Assembly (NCBI RefSeq): GCF_016862275.1
Contig: NZ_BOMQ01000061.1
Span: forward strand, 124,001 to 188,000
DNA from: Actinoplanes nipponensis
Lineage (GTDB): Bacteria; Actinomycetota; Actinomycetes; Mycobacteriales; Micromonosporaceae
Direction: 5' to 3'
Length of the DNA stretch: 64,000 nucleotides
Under the pieces are notes generated by a model. It was given only the letters and a program-made list of their open reading frames with translations, made no database searches and was not told the origin of the DNA. A program made the position numbers and the translations under genes. This document shows positions 23,993 through 32,395 of this stretch, piece by piece (position 1 is the stretch's first letter; every line of letters begins with the position of its first letter).

Positions 23993-25249
23993 TCACGGCC
24001 GCCCGCCCGGCACCAGCGGCAGGGGCGCCCAGGGCAGGACGTCGCCGGCCGCGCCGTCCGTGCCGGGCGCGATGACCGCGAAGCCGTCGGCGCGGGCCAG
24101 CCCTCGCAGCATCGCCGAGCCGGCGTGCCGTACCGGGGTGGCGGCGCCGTGCTCGACCCGGACCGGCAGTAGGTGGGTGGCGCCGCCCCGGCCGCGCGCC
24201 GGCTCGGTCAGCCGTACCGTCGGCAGCGGTCGCTCCGCGCGGCCGGCCAGGCCGTCCAGCAGCGGCGCCACCAGCGAGACCAGCGTCACGATGGCCGACT
24301 GCGGGTTGCCGGGCATGCCGACGACGAACCGTGGCGGCCCGCCCGGGACGGGGATCTCGGCCAGCAGCATGGACCAGCCGGGCCGGACGGCCACCCGGTC
24401 GACGAGGTGGCGCCCGCCCAGCGCGGCCAGCGCCGCCCGCAGATGGTCGACCGGACCGTGCATCGTGCCGCCGACCGTGCACACCACCTCCGCGTGCTTC
24501 AGCGCCGCCTCGACCGCCGCGGTCTGCGCCGGCAGGGTGTCCTCGACCGGGCCGGGCCCGGCCAGGCCGGCCGGGGTGGCGGCGCCCAGCCGGCGCAACC
24601 AGGCCGGCAGCTGGGGGCCGAGACCGTCGCGGATCCGGCCCCGGCCGGGCGGGCCCGCGGTGAGCAGCTCGTCGCCGAACACCACCACGGCGGCGCTCGC
24701 GGCCGGCGTCACCGGCAGCGTGTCGTGCCCGCTGATCGCCGCCAGGCCGATCACCGCCGGCGTGACGGGCACGCCCGCGGGCAGCAGCTCGTCCCCGCCG
24801 GCCGCCTCGTCACCGGGCTCGCGCCACTGCCGGGCCGGGGGCGCGACGCCGCTCACCAGCCCGCCGGGACGCTGGTCGGCGTCCTCCACGCGGATGATGT
24901 GCTCGGTCGCGGCGGGAACCATCGCGCCCGTGGCGATCTGCACGGCTGTGCCGGGGCGCAGCGGCTCCGGGACGGAGCCGGCCAGCACCCGCCCCACCAC
25001 CGGCCACGGCCCGGGACCACGGACGGCGTAACCGTCCACCGTGGACACCGGAAAGGCCGGCATGTCGGTGCGGGCGGTCAGCGGGGAGGCCAGCGTGAGC
25101 CCGTCGGCCTCGGCGAGCGGCGCCGCGACCGGCTCCGGCCGGGCGGCCCGACCCGCGGCGTACGCGACGGCCCGCGCCTCGGTCCACGCCATCGGCGGCT
25201 CGGTGGTCACCGGGCGACCGTACCGCCGGGGGAACGTGGCCGCAGCCAC
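23993..25249 (-). CDS. Divergent MoeA-like molybdopterin molybdenumtransferase
   Basis: The product is 418 residues from GTG 25249, four bases after the phosphopantetheinyl-transferase stop. GTG 25210 or ATG 25192 are alternative starts. MoeA landmarks: PAFPVSTVDGYAVRGPG, PGTAVQIATGAMVPAATEHIIRVED, VVVFGDELL (usual STGDEL), TVGGTMHGPVDHL (usual GGxSxGxxD) and FVVGMPGNPQSAIVTLVSL (usual LPGNPxS). MoeA inserts molybdate into adenylylated molybdopterin. Several catalytic-loop positions differ from classical MoeA, so a changed role cannot be excluded. It is the third gene of a minus-strand operon behind the metallophosphoesterase and phosphopantetheinyl transferase. Confidence 0.8.
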   Translation of the reverse strand: MAAATFPRRYGRPVTTEPPMAWTEARAVAYAAGRAARPEPVAAPLAEADGLTLASPLTARTDMPAFPVSTVDGYAVRGPGPWPVVGRVLAGSVPEPLRPGTAVQIATGAMVPAATEHIIRVEDADQRPGGLVSGVAPPARQWREPGDEAAGGDELLPAGVPVTPAVIGLAAISGHDTLPVTPAASAAVVVFGDELLTAGPPGRGRIRDGLGPQLPAWLRRLGAATPAGLAGPGPVEDTLPAQTAAVEAALKHAEVVCTVGGTMHGPVDHLRAALAALGGRHLVDRVAVRPGWSMLLAEIPVPGGPPRFVVGMPGNPQSAIVTLVSLVAPLLDGLAGRAERPLPTVRLTEPARGRGGATHLLPVRVEHGAATPVRHAGSAMLRGLARADGFAVIAPGTDGAAGDVLPWAPLPLVPGGRP

Positions 25250-25253
25250 GCGG

Positions 25254-25913
25254 TCAACCGGGGACGGTGACGGCGGTCAGGATCAGGCCGCGCTCGACCA
25301 GGAACCGCCCGGTCACCTCGGTCAGGGGCGGGCCGCCGTCATCGCGGCGGCCGTCCACGAGCACGTACGCGGTGAAGGTCGCGGTGGCGGGGTCGATGCT
25401 CAGCCGCGCGTCCTCGAAGCCGAGCCAGCGCCCGGTGAGCGGATACCAGGCCTTGTAGACGGACTCCTTCGCGCTGAACAGCAGCCTGTCCCAGTGCGTC
25501 GACGCGTCCCGGCGGGCCAGCTCGTCGAGCAGCTCGGCATCCCCGGGCGCGGTCACCATCGCCCGGACGCCGTCGGGCAGCGGCTCGTGCGGCTCCGCGT
25601 CGATGCCGAGCCCGGCCAGATCGGTGGCGCGGGCGACGGCCGCGGCCCGGTAGCCGGCGCAGTGCGTGATGCTGCCGATCACGCCGGCCGGCCAGCAGGG
25701 CTCGCGCCGGGGACCACGCCGGATCGGCGCGGGCGGGTGGCCCAGGCGGCCCAGCGCCTCGCGCGCGCACCGCCGCCCGGTGACGAACTCGCGCCGCCGG
25801 CCCTCGACGGCGTCGCCGATCAGGTCCTGCTCGCCGGGGAAGACCGGCTCGCCGGGCCGGTCGGCGAACGCCTCGACCGGCACCACCGCCGGCGGCAGCA
25901 GCCGGTCGATCAC
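25254..25913 (-). CDS. 4'-phosphopantetheinyl transferase (EntD/PptT type)
   Basis: The product is 219 residues from GTG 25913, which overlaps the metallophosphoesterase stop (GTGA). Motifs in order: EFVTGRRCAREALGRLG, VIGSITHCAGYRAAAVA, LAGLGIDAEPHEPLPDGV (the Mg-binding GIDxE) and LLFSAKESVYKAWYPLTGRWLGFEDARL (the FSxKESxYK helix). It transfers phosphopantetheine from CoA to Ser of carrier proteins such as the PCP at 5821-6114. Its place about 19 kb from that PCP, just past the cluster edge, does not prove it is dedicated to it. Such enzymes also serve general siderophore or polyketide loading. Confidence 0.9.
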   Translation of the reverse strand: MIDRLLPPAVVPVEAFADRPGEPVFPGEQDLIGDAVEGRRREFVTGRRCAREALGRLGHPPAPIRRGPRREPCWPAGVIGSITHCAGYRAAAVARATDLAGLGIDAEPHEPLPDGVRAMVTAPGDAELLDELARRDASTHWDRLLFSAKESVYKAWYPLTGRWLGFEDARLSIDPATATFTAYVLVDGRRDDGGPPLTEVTGRFLVERGLILTAVTVPG

Positions 25914-26743
25914 CGGGCCTCCTCGAACACCCGGCGCATCGGCTGCGGCTCCGGGCCGCGCCGGCCCCACTCGCGGGGGTAGCCGAGCGACACCTCCTCG
26001 AACCGGACGCCGTCGTAGTGGGTCGTCCGCGGGATGTGCAGATGCCCGTAGACGGCGACGGCGGCACGGAACCGCAGGTGCCAGTCGGCGGTGCGCTCGG
26101 TGCCGCACCACTGCGCGAACTCCGGATGCCACATGATCTCGGTCGGTTGGCGGACCAGCGGCCAGTGCGAGACCAGGACGGTCGGCAGCGCGGGATCCGT
26201 GGCCGCCAGCCGCCGCTCGGTCTCGGCGATGCGGGCCCAGCACCACGACTCCCGGTCGGGGAACGGGTCCGGGTGCAGCATCATCTCGTCGGTGCAGACC
26301 ACCCCGGCGTCGTACGCCTTGGCCAGCGACTCCTGCTTGGTGCTGGTGCCGGGCGCGCGGAACGAGTAGTCGTAGAGCACGAACAGCGGGGCGACGGTGA
26401 CCGGTCCGCCGGCGCCGCGCCACACCGGATACTCGTCCTGCGGGGTGAGCACGCCGTTGTCGCGGCACATCCGCACCAGGGCGTCGTACCGTTGCCGCCC
26501 GCGCAGCTGCACCGGATCCGCGGGGTAGGTCCACAGCTCGTGGTTGCCCGGCGCCCAGACCACCGTCGAGAAGCGGCCGCGCAGCAGCGCGAGCGTCCGT
26601 TCCACGTCGGCGAAGATCTCGCCGACGTCGCCGGCCACCAGGAGCCAGTCCGCGTCGGAATCGGGACGCAGGCGGTCGACGACGCGGCGGTTCTCCGCGT
26701 ACGACACGTGCAGGTCGCTGACCGCTAACAGGGAGCCCGTCAC
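25910..26743 (-). CDS. Calcineurin-like metallophosphoesterase, PptH-like
   Basis: The product is 277 residues from ATG 26743. All five dinuclear-metal motifs are present: AVSDLHVSY, VAGDVGE, APGNHELW, VLVSHWPLV and VYGHLHIPRT. In mycobacteria a gene of this kind (PptH, Rv2795c) sits beside the PptT transferase and removes phosphopantetheine from carrier proteins. The same gene pair, with a four-base overlap, is seen here, so a phosphopantetheinyl hydrolase role is likely. This is inference from family and synteny. Without that context only a generic phosphoesterase could be claimed. Confidence 0.82.
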   Translation of the reverse strand: MTGSLLAVSDLHVSYAENRRVVDRLRPDSDADWLLVAGDVGEIFADVERTLALLRGRFSTVVWAPGNHELWTYPADPVQLRGRQRYDALVRMCRDNGVLTPQDEYPVWRGAGGPVTVAPLFVLYDYSFRAPGTSTKQESLAKAYDAGVVCTDEMMLHPDPFPDRESWCWARIAETERRLAATDPALPTVLVSHWPLVRQPTEIMWHPEFAQWCGTERTADWHLRFRAAVAVYGHLHIPRTTHYDGVRFEEVSLGYPREWGRRGPEPQPMRRVFEEAR

Positions 26744-26841
26744 CGCACCGATCCTGCCAGGTTCCGCCGGCCCGCACCGGCCCGCCGGCGGCTGACGGAT
26801 CTCGGACAGGCGGCCGGCCCCGGCGGTGCCACGATCGAGGG

Positions 26842-28224
26842 GTGCAGCAGCAAGCCGCCGCCGTCCCGGGCGCGACGGGTCACGCCGTGGTCATCGGCGC
26901 CGGCATGGCCGGGCTCGCCGCCGCCCGGGTGCTGGCCGACCGGTTCGAGCGGGTCACGGTGGTCGACCGCGACCGCCTGCCCCCCGGCCCGGACAGCCGC
27001 CGCGGCGTGCCGCAGAGCGCCCACCCGCACGCCCTGCTCGCGGTGGGGCGCGAGGCGCTGGAGCAGCTCTTCCCCGGCCTGACCGGCGAGCTGGTCGAGC
27101 GGGGCGCGCGCTGGGTCGACGTGGCCCGCGACGCGGTCGTCTGGCAGCTCGACGGCTACCGGACCCGGGCCGAGAGCGGCGTCCGCATGCTGGCGATGAG
27201 CCGGCCGCTGCTGGAGAGCTGCGTGCGCCGGCGGCTGCGGGCCGTGCCGCGGGTGGCCGTGCTGGAGGAGACCGCGGTGGCCGGGCTGACCGGCCGGCCC
27301 GGCGAGCGGGTGACCGGGGTGGCGCTGGCCGACGGCCGTACGCTCGCCGCCGACCTGGTGGCCGACGCCAGCGGGCGGGGCAGCCGCTCCGACCGCTGGC
27401 TGCGGGACCTCGGCTTCCCGCCGCCGCCCGAGTCGGTGATCACCGTACGGGTGCACTACACGACCCGGCTCGTACGCGGCCGCCCCGCCGGCCTGAGCGG
27501 GCCGGGCCTGGTCGTGGTGGCCGAGAGCCCACCGCAGCACCGCCGCTACGGCGCCGCCTTCTCGGTCGAGGGCGGCCGGTGGCTGGTGACGCTCGGCGGC
27601 TTCCACGGCGCGCAGGCGCCCACCGACCCGGCCGGCTTCCAGCGCTTCGCCGAGAGCCTGCCGCAGCCGGTGATCGCGGAGCTGCTGCGCGACGCCGAGC
27701 CGCTGTCCGACCCGGTCGCCTACACCTATCCGGCCAGCCGGCGCCGGCACTTCGAACGGCTGCGCCGGATCCCGGCCGGCTACGTCGCCCTGGGCGACGC
27801 GCTGTGCAGCTTCAACCCGGTGTACGGGCACGGGATCACGGTCGCCGCCCAGGAGGCGGTCGCGCTGGCGGGGTGCCTCGACCGGCACCGCGGCGCCGGG
27901 GTGGCGATGGCGCGCGACTTCTACCGCCGTACCGGCAGGCTGATCACCGTGGCCTGGCGGATGGCGGCCTCGACCGACTTCGCGTATCCGGGCACGGCCG
28001 GCCCGCGGCCGCGGGCCCTGGCGCTGACCCACTGGTACCAGCGGAAGATCTTCCGGGCCGCCCAGGTCTCGCCCGAGGTGGTCCGGACCCTGGTCCGGGT
28101 CCAGCACCTGCTCGCGCCCGGGTCCGCCCTGCTGCGGCCGGCGATGGTGGTGAAGGTGCTGCGGGGCGCCCGCCGGGCGCGGCGTACGGCGCCGGCGCAC
28201 CCGGCGATCCCCGCGCCGCGCTGA
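26842..28224 (+). CDS. FAD-dependent oxidoreductase/monooxygenase-like protein
   Basis: The product is 460 residues from GTG 26842. The ribosome site GAGGG lies very close, so the start is less sure. The dinucleotide fold is AVVIGAGMAGLAAARVLADRF followed by VTVVDRDRLP. The second FAD motif is GYVALGDALCSFNPVYGHGITVAAQEA (GDA...P..G.G). The C-terminal 100 residues are helical and Arg-rich without a membrane anchor. It resembles tryptophan-halogenase/geranylgeranyl-reductase-like actinobacterial flavoproteins of unknown substrate. It is divergent from the metallophosphoesterase operon. No partner reductase is seen nearby. Confidence 0.75.
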   Translation: MQQQAAAVPGATGHAVVIGAGMAGLAAARVLADRFERVTVVDRDRLPPGPDSRRGVPQSAHPHALLAVGREALEQLFPGLTGELVERGARWVDVARDAVVWQLDGYRTRAESGVRMLAMSRPLLESCVRRRLRAVPRVAVLEETAVAGLTGRPGERVTGVALADGRTLAADLVADASGRGSRSDRWLRDLGFPPPPESVITVRVHYTTRLVRGRPAGLSGPGLVVVAESPPQHRRYGAAFSVEGGRWLVTLGGFHGAQAPTDPAGFQRFAESLPQPVIAELLRDAEPLSDPVAYTYPASRRRHFERLRRIPAGYVALGDALCSFNPVYGHGITVAAQEAVALAGCLDRHRGAGVAMARDFYRRTGRLITVAWRMAASTDFAYPGTAGPRPRALALTHWYQRKIFRAAQVSPEVVRTLVRVQHLLAPGSALLRPAMVVKVLRGARRARRTAPAHPAIPAPR

Positions 28225-28242
28225 GACGCGCCCCGGCCGGCG

Positions 28243-28950
28243 TCATCGCCGGAGCAGGGCCACGCGAACGTGCAGCAGGTCGTCCGACGGATCCGGTACG
28301 CCGGTCACGGCGATCAGTGCCCAGCGTCCCGCACTGGTCCTGACACACGCCTTCGCGTCCACCGCATCGAGGGTGGCGTCGATCGAGCCCCGGCCGATGT
28401 CGCCGCCCAGCCGCCGGCAATCCGCCGGCGTGGCGTCCGCCCTCATCCTCTGGAAGACCCCCGGTTTCATATCCCTTTTGGGCGGCTGCGGAACGTATAG
28501 CTGCCATTTCCGCAGTTCGCTTTCCGAGCCGCTGCGATAAAGGTCCCGGTCGGGGTCGCCCGGATCGGCCTCGGCGAAGCCGTCATTGGTGGGGACCCGG
28601 TGGTTGTCCGTGTCGATCTCGTAGGCGTATCCGCCCCGCATGGGGAGATCGAAGGCATAGTCGACGAGGGGGTCACGCATCAGGGCGGACAGTTCGGCCG
28701 ATGCGTCGTCGTCCCGGGGCGCTGTCGACGGAACGCTCGGGGCTGCTCCGCGCGCCGGCGGGGCCGCCCCGACCGCGCGTTCCCGTTCGTCGCCGCGCCA
28801 GGACAGGAAGGCGATGACCACGCCGATCAGGGCCAGCACGAGGCCGGCCAGGCCGACCAGGCCGGCCAGGCCCGGATCGGCGAAGCGGCCGAAACGGCCG
28901 GCCCCGCCCGCCCGGCTGTGTCGCGATGTCGGTGCCGTGCCGATGGCCAT
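28243..28950 (-). CDS. Membrane-anchored protein of unknown function
   Basis: The product is about 235 residues from ATG 28950 (GGAGG lies only 2 bases upstream, so the start could shift). After an Arg/Gly-rich cytoplasmic segment there is one strong transmembrane helix (GLAGLVGLAGLVLALIGVVI, about residues 28-48). A Pro/Ala-rich linker and an extracytoplasmic domain of about 150 residues follow, with two Cys that may pair (PADCRRLGG and AKACVRTSAGRW). The ending GRWALIAVTGVPDPSDDLLHVRVAL is beta-rich. I do not recognise a family. It converges on the FAD oxidoreductase with an 18-base gap. Confidence 0.6.
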   Translation of the reverse strand: MAIGTAPTSRHSRAGGAGRFGRFADPGLAGLVGLAGLVLALIGVVIAFLSWRGDERERAVGAAPPARGAAPSVPSTAPRDDDASAELSALMRDPLVDYAFDLPMRGGYAYEIDTDNHRVPTNDGFAEADPGDPDRDLYRSGSESELRKWQLYVPQPPKRDMKPGVFQRMRADATPADCRRLGGDIGRGSIDATLDAVDAKACVRTSAGRWALIAVTGVPDPSDDLLHVRVALLRR

Positions 28951-29202
28951 CACCTCCGGAGAAACGTCGCCGGCGGATGCGGCGCAGTTCCGGCCGGCCG
29001 GGGAGGTAAAAGCTAGCAATGCCTTTCCGCGGGCCGGAAACAATGGATCTCCCGGTTCGTGTCCGCATGACGACAGCGGGGGCCGTGAACGGCGCGCGTC
29101 CCCCGAACGGTCGATGGGCGTCGATGCGCTGGGTGAGCGGCGCACAGCGCGGCGTCACCGAGCGGCCGGCGCGGATATTTCCGGCGCCTTTAAGGATCTC
29201 TT

Positions 29203-29700
29203 ATGAAAACGCGGGCTACGGTCCTGCCGTCAGTGTTCGACGAGCCGATCGAGGTCCTCATGTTGCCAGTCATGGTCGCCGACCTGGACGCCGGACGGCG
29301 CCCCCGGCAAGCGCGTTCGATCGACCTGCTGGTCGGCCGGAAGCTGGAGTACGTGCGGCTCGGCCACGCCGTCGTGCTGAACTTCACCGGCGGTCGCCAG
29401 GTGCTGGTCGAGACGTCCGTCCGGCTCACCGGGCCGCACGGGCCGGCCGACGTCGAGCCGGGCGAGAACTGCTCCGACGTGCTGGCGACGCTGCTCGGCG
29501 ACGTCGTGCGCTCGGCCTGCGTGAGCGCGGACGGCGAGCTGCGGATCACCTTCGGCAGCGGGGCGGAGCTGTGGGTCGGTGCGGATCCCGACGTCGAGTC
29601 CTGGGCGGTGGCCGGACCGGACGGTTTCCTGATCGTGTGCCTGGCCCGCGGCGAGCTCGCCGTCTGGGGCGACGCGGGGCCGGCCCGCCGCACCCTCTGA
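29203..29700 (+). CDS. DUF6188-like small protein
   Basis: The product is 165 residues from ATG 29203, with AAGGA at a good distance. The core, DLLVGRKLEYVRLGHAVVLNF followed by GGRQVLVETSVRLTG and ELRITFGSGAELWVGADPDVESWAVAGPDG, fits the DUF6188 type found in many actinomycetes. These are short beta-rich proteins of unknown role, often near secretion or toxin genes. It has no signal peptide. It stands alone between a minus-strand membrane-protein gene and a leaderless gene. Confidence 0.6.
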   Translation: MKTRATVLPSVFDEPIEVLMLPVMVADLDAGRRPRQARSIDLLVGRKLEYVRLGHAVVLNFTGGRQVLVETSVRLTGPHGPADVEPGENCSDVLATLLGDVVRSACVSADGELRITFGSGAELWVGADPDVESWAVAGPDGFLIVCLARGELAVWGDAGPARRTL

Positions 29701-29790
29701 CGCGGTGACAGCGCGGTCGCGGGTCGATGACGGGTGGCCTGGTTCGACCACCCCGGGGTAGCCGGCCCGCCGGGCCGGGGGCCGATCCTC

Positions 29791-29802
29791 TAGATTCGGC
29801 CC
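29791..29802 (+). promoter_or_regulatory. -10 box of a probable leaderless transcript
   Basis: TAGATT (29791-29796) followed by 6 bases and then the ATG at 29803 puts the expected transcription start on the start codon. There is no ribosome site. No good -35 is visible. Confidence 0.55.
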
Positions 29803-30429
29803 ATGGCCCTGCTGCACCGCGCGGACGTGACCCCGACCAAACTCGAGCTCCTGGCGGGCTGGCTGCCCGGCCGCCCCTGGTTCCAGGGCACGCCCTCGGC
29901 CGAGCTGGTGCGGGTCTCGGCGTACCGCTTCGACGACCCGGCCGGGGCGGTCGGCCTGGAGACCATGCTGGTGCGCGCCGGCGACGGCCCGGTGCTGCAG
30001 GTCCCGCTGAGCTACCGGCCCGCGCCCCTGGACGGCGCCGAGCAGTGGCTGATCGCCACCACCGAGCACTCGGTGCTGGGCCGCCGCTGGCTCTACGACG
30101 CCTGCGGCGACCCGGTCTACGCGGCGGAGCTGTCCCGGGTGATCCACGCCGGCGGCACCCAGGCGGAGGAGTACTTCGAGGTCGACGGCCGGCGGGAGAC
30201 CCGCCGGCCGGCCATGACGGTTTGCGGCAGCGGCACCGGGGACGCCCCGGTGCCGGCCGCCGGCGTGGTGCGCCGGGTCGTCGACGAGGACCCGACCGTG
30301 ATCGTGACGGACGACGTGGAGCTGGCCGTCCTGCGCCGGCTCGGCACCAGCCAGCGGGTCACCGGGCCGGTCCTGACCGGCGCGTGGGGCGACGAGCCGC
30401 TGCCGGTGCCGCTGGCCTACGCGGTCTGA
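29803..30429 (+). CDS. Maltokinase N-terminal cap-like domain protein
   Basis: The product is 208 residues from ATG 29803. The opening TPTKLELLAGWLPGRPWF and the middle VLQVPLSYRPAPLDGAEQWLIATTEHSVLGRRWLYDACGDPVYAAEL match the cap domain that precedes the kinase lobe in maltokinase (Mak/Pep2). Here the kinase lobe is absent: the protein ends soon after a second small subdomain (VIVTDDVELAVLRRL). Stand-alone caps are common in actinomycetes, with unknown function. It overlaps the 3' end of the converging SGNH hydrolase gene by 13 bases. Confidence 0.75.
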   Translation: MALLHRADVTPTKLELLAGWLPGRPWFQGTPSAELVRVSAYRFDDPAGAVGLETMLVRAGDGPVLQVPLSYRPAPLDGAEQWLIATTEHSVLGRRWLYDACGDPVYAAELSRVIHAGGTQAEEYFEVDGRRETRRPAMTVCGSGTGDAPVPAAGVVRRVVDEDPTVIVTDDVELAVLRRLGTSQRVTGPVLTGAWGDEPLPVPLAYAV

Positions 30430-31715
30430 GCCGTCAGGCGCAACGGGACGGCGTCGGCCATGGCCCGCATGCCGGCGTCGTTGGGGTGCAGGTGGTCGCC
30501 GCTGTCGTACTGCGGCCGGATGCGCAGCGGCTGCGCCGGGTCCCGGACGGCACGGTCGAAGTCGATGACGCCGTCGTACTCGCCGCTCGTGCGGATCCAC
30601 CGGTTGACCGCGGCGCGCTTGGCCTCGTTGGCCGCGGTGTAGTAGCCCGGGATGGTGGTGTCCTGGAACGGGGTCAGGGTGGCGCCGATGATCCGCAGGC
30701 CGCGCTCGTGCGCCCGGGCGATCAGCTGCCGGTAGCCGGCGATCAGCTCGTCGACGGTGACCGCCTCCGACGCCGGCGCGATCGAGCCGGGCTGGCCGAT
30801 GTCGTTGATGCCGAGCAGCACGATCACGGCCCGGGCGCCCGGCTGGGCCAGCACGTCGCGGTCGAAGCGGCTCAGCGCGCTGTCGCCGAAGAGCGGCCCG
30901 ATGCCGCCGAACGGAGGATCGGGCAGCGTGTTGCCGTCGTACAGCAGGCGGTTGCCGCCGATGCCCTTGTTGAGCACGCCGAGGGTGTCCGGCGCGGCCT
31001 GCTGCAGCCGGCGGGCCAGGAAGTCGGGCCAGCGGTGGTTGGCGTCGACCGTGGTGATCGCGCCGTCGGTGATCGAGTCGCCGAACGTCACGACCGCGGC
31101 GGCCCGGGGCGGGGCGGCCACGCTGACGCCGGACAGGAAGTACCAGGATGTCGTCGTGGCGGCGCCGGTCAGGTCGGGGGAGCGGGTGACGTTGCCGGCC
31201 GCGACGTAGTTCGTCTGGAACGCCGAGCCGTGCACGGTGGCCGCCACGGTGCGCCGCGGCAGGTGGATGCTCACCACGAGCTCGGACAGCGCCGGCACGG
31301 ACAGCGCCACGGGATCGCTGAGCGCGGGCGCGCCGGGCGGGATGCTGACCGACGAGCGCCCGCCGAAGGTGAGCCGGCGGTCGGTGCCCGCCACGATCCG
31401 CGCGCCGCCGGCGTGCCGGGCGACGCGCGCCTCGCCGATCACCAGCGGCTGGGCGCCATACTCGTTGGACAGCCGCACGCGCAGCGAGCGGCCCCCGATG
31501 CTGGTGTGCACGATCTGGCGCAGGGTCTGGTTGTCGAACACGGTCTCGGGGTTGGGCGCGGTGGCCGGACCGGTCACGCCGGTGCTCCACGTGCCGGCCC
31601 AGGCGGCCGGCCGCCCCGCGGCGACGGCCGAGCCGGTGAGGGTGAGGCTCGCGACGCCGAACGTCGCGACCACGGCGGTGACCAGGCGCCGGAGCCTGGT
31701 GGTGGATGCTGTCAT
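30417..31715 (-). CDS. Secreted SGNH/GDSL-family esterase
   Basis: The product is 432 residues from ATG 31715 (AGGAAGG upstream). An Arg-rich n-region and hydrophobic core ending in AVAAG predict a Sec/Tat signal peptide of about 33 residues. The N-terminal half is a beta-rich accessory domain (WAGTWSTGVTG...QTLRQIVHTSIGGRSLRVRLSNEYG). The hydrolase half has block I VVTFGDSITDG, the Gly block GIGGNRLLYDG, block III LLGINDIGQP and block V GDHLHPNDAG. This architecture is common for extracellular lipases and carbohydrate esterases of soil actinomycetes. The natural substrate is unknown. Confidence 0.87.
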   Translation of the reverse strand: MTASTTRLRRLVTAVVATFGVASLTLTGSAVAAGRPAAWAGTWSTGVTGPATAPNPETVFDNQTLRQIVHTSIGGRSLRVRLSNEYGAQPLVIGEARVARHAGGARIVAGTDRRLTFGGRSSVSIPPGAPALSDPVALSVPALSELVVSIHLPRRTVAATVHGSAFQTNYVAAGNVTRSPDLTGAATTTSWYFLSGVSVAAPPRAAAVVTFGDSITDGAITTVDANHRWPDFLARRLQQAAPDTLGVLNKGIGGNRLLYDGNTLPDPPFGGIGPLFGDSALSRFDRDVLAQPGARAVIVLLGINDIGQPGSIAPASEAVTVDELIAGYRQLIARAHERGLRIIGATLTPFQDTTIPGYYTAANEAKRAAVNRWIRTSGEYDGVIDFDRAVRDPAQPLRIRPQYDSGDHLHPNDAGMRAMADAVPLRLTAQTA

Positions 31716-31783
31716 CGTCGGCACCTTCCTGTCCGGACCAGCCCAGCCCAGCCCCGGACCCGGTGTCAAGACATCGACGATGA

Positions 31784-32395
31784 TCAGTCCGGGACGCTCG
31801 CGGCGAGGGCGGCCGCCAGCTGATCCGACCAGGCCCGGACGACCCGGGCCCGGCGGCGGGAGTCGTCGGTCAGGACGTCGGCCAGGGCCAGGCCGCGGGC
31901 CAGGTCGAGGGTGGCCTGGATGAGGCCGCGCACGGCCGGGTCGGTGTCGTCCACCCGCAGCAGCCGGACCGCGCGGCGGTGCACGCCGCGGGCGAAGTGC
32001 CGTTCCAGCGGCACCACCGCGGACCGCAGCTCGGGGTCGGCGGCCGCCACCGTCCACACCTGCAGCGCGGCCCGGAACAGCTCGCCGCCGATGGCGTCGA
32101 CCAGGCCGGTCACCACGGCGTGGACCCGGTCGGGGTCGGCGCCCCCGGGATCGGGCAGCGCGTCGAGCAACGCCGCCCGCTCCTCGAACATGTGCTCCAG
32201 CGCGGCCAGGATGAGCGCCTCGCGGGTCCGGAAGTGGTGCTGCACGGCCCCGCGGCTGATGCCGGCCTCGGCGGCGATGAACGCCACCGTGGAGACCTCC
32301 CATCCGTGCCGGGCCAGACACCGGATGGTCGTCTCGAGCAGCCGCCGCCGCGTCGCCCGCGAGCGGTCCTGCTTGGGCGCCGAGTCGTCAGTCAT
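31784..32395 (-). CDS. TetR-family regulator
   Basis: The product is 203 residues from ATG 32395. The DNA-binding domain is RRRLLETTIRCLARHGWEVSTVAFIAAEAGISRGAVQHHFRTREALILAAL in outline (helix-turn-helix about residues 30-60). The ligand domain is helical. It is the last gene of the AtuA-carboxylase operon, overlapping the biotin carboxylase stop by 8 bases. It probably represses the operon and the divergent dehydrogenase through the palindrome at 37654-37675. The ligand would then be an acyl-CoA of the pathway. Regulation is inferred. Confidence 0.87.
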   Translation of the reverse strand: MTDDSAPKQDRSRATRRRLLETTIRCLARHGWEVSTVAFIAAEAGISRGAVQHHFRTREALILAALEHMFEERAALLDALPDPGGADPDRVHAVVTGLVDAIGGELFRAALQVWTVAAADPELRSAVVPLERHFARGVHRRAVRLLRVDDTDPAVRGLIQATLDLARGLALADVLTDDSRRRARVVRAWSDQLAAALAASVPD

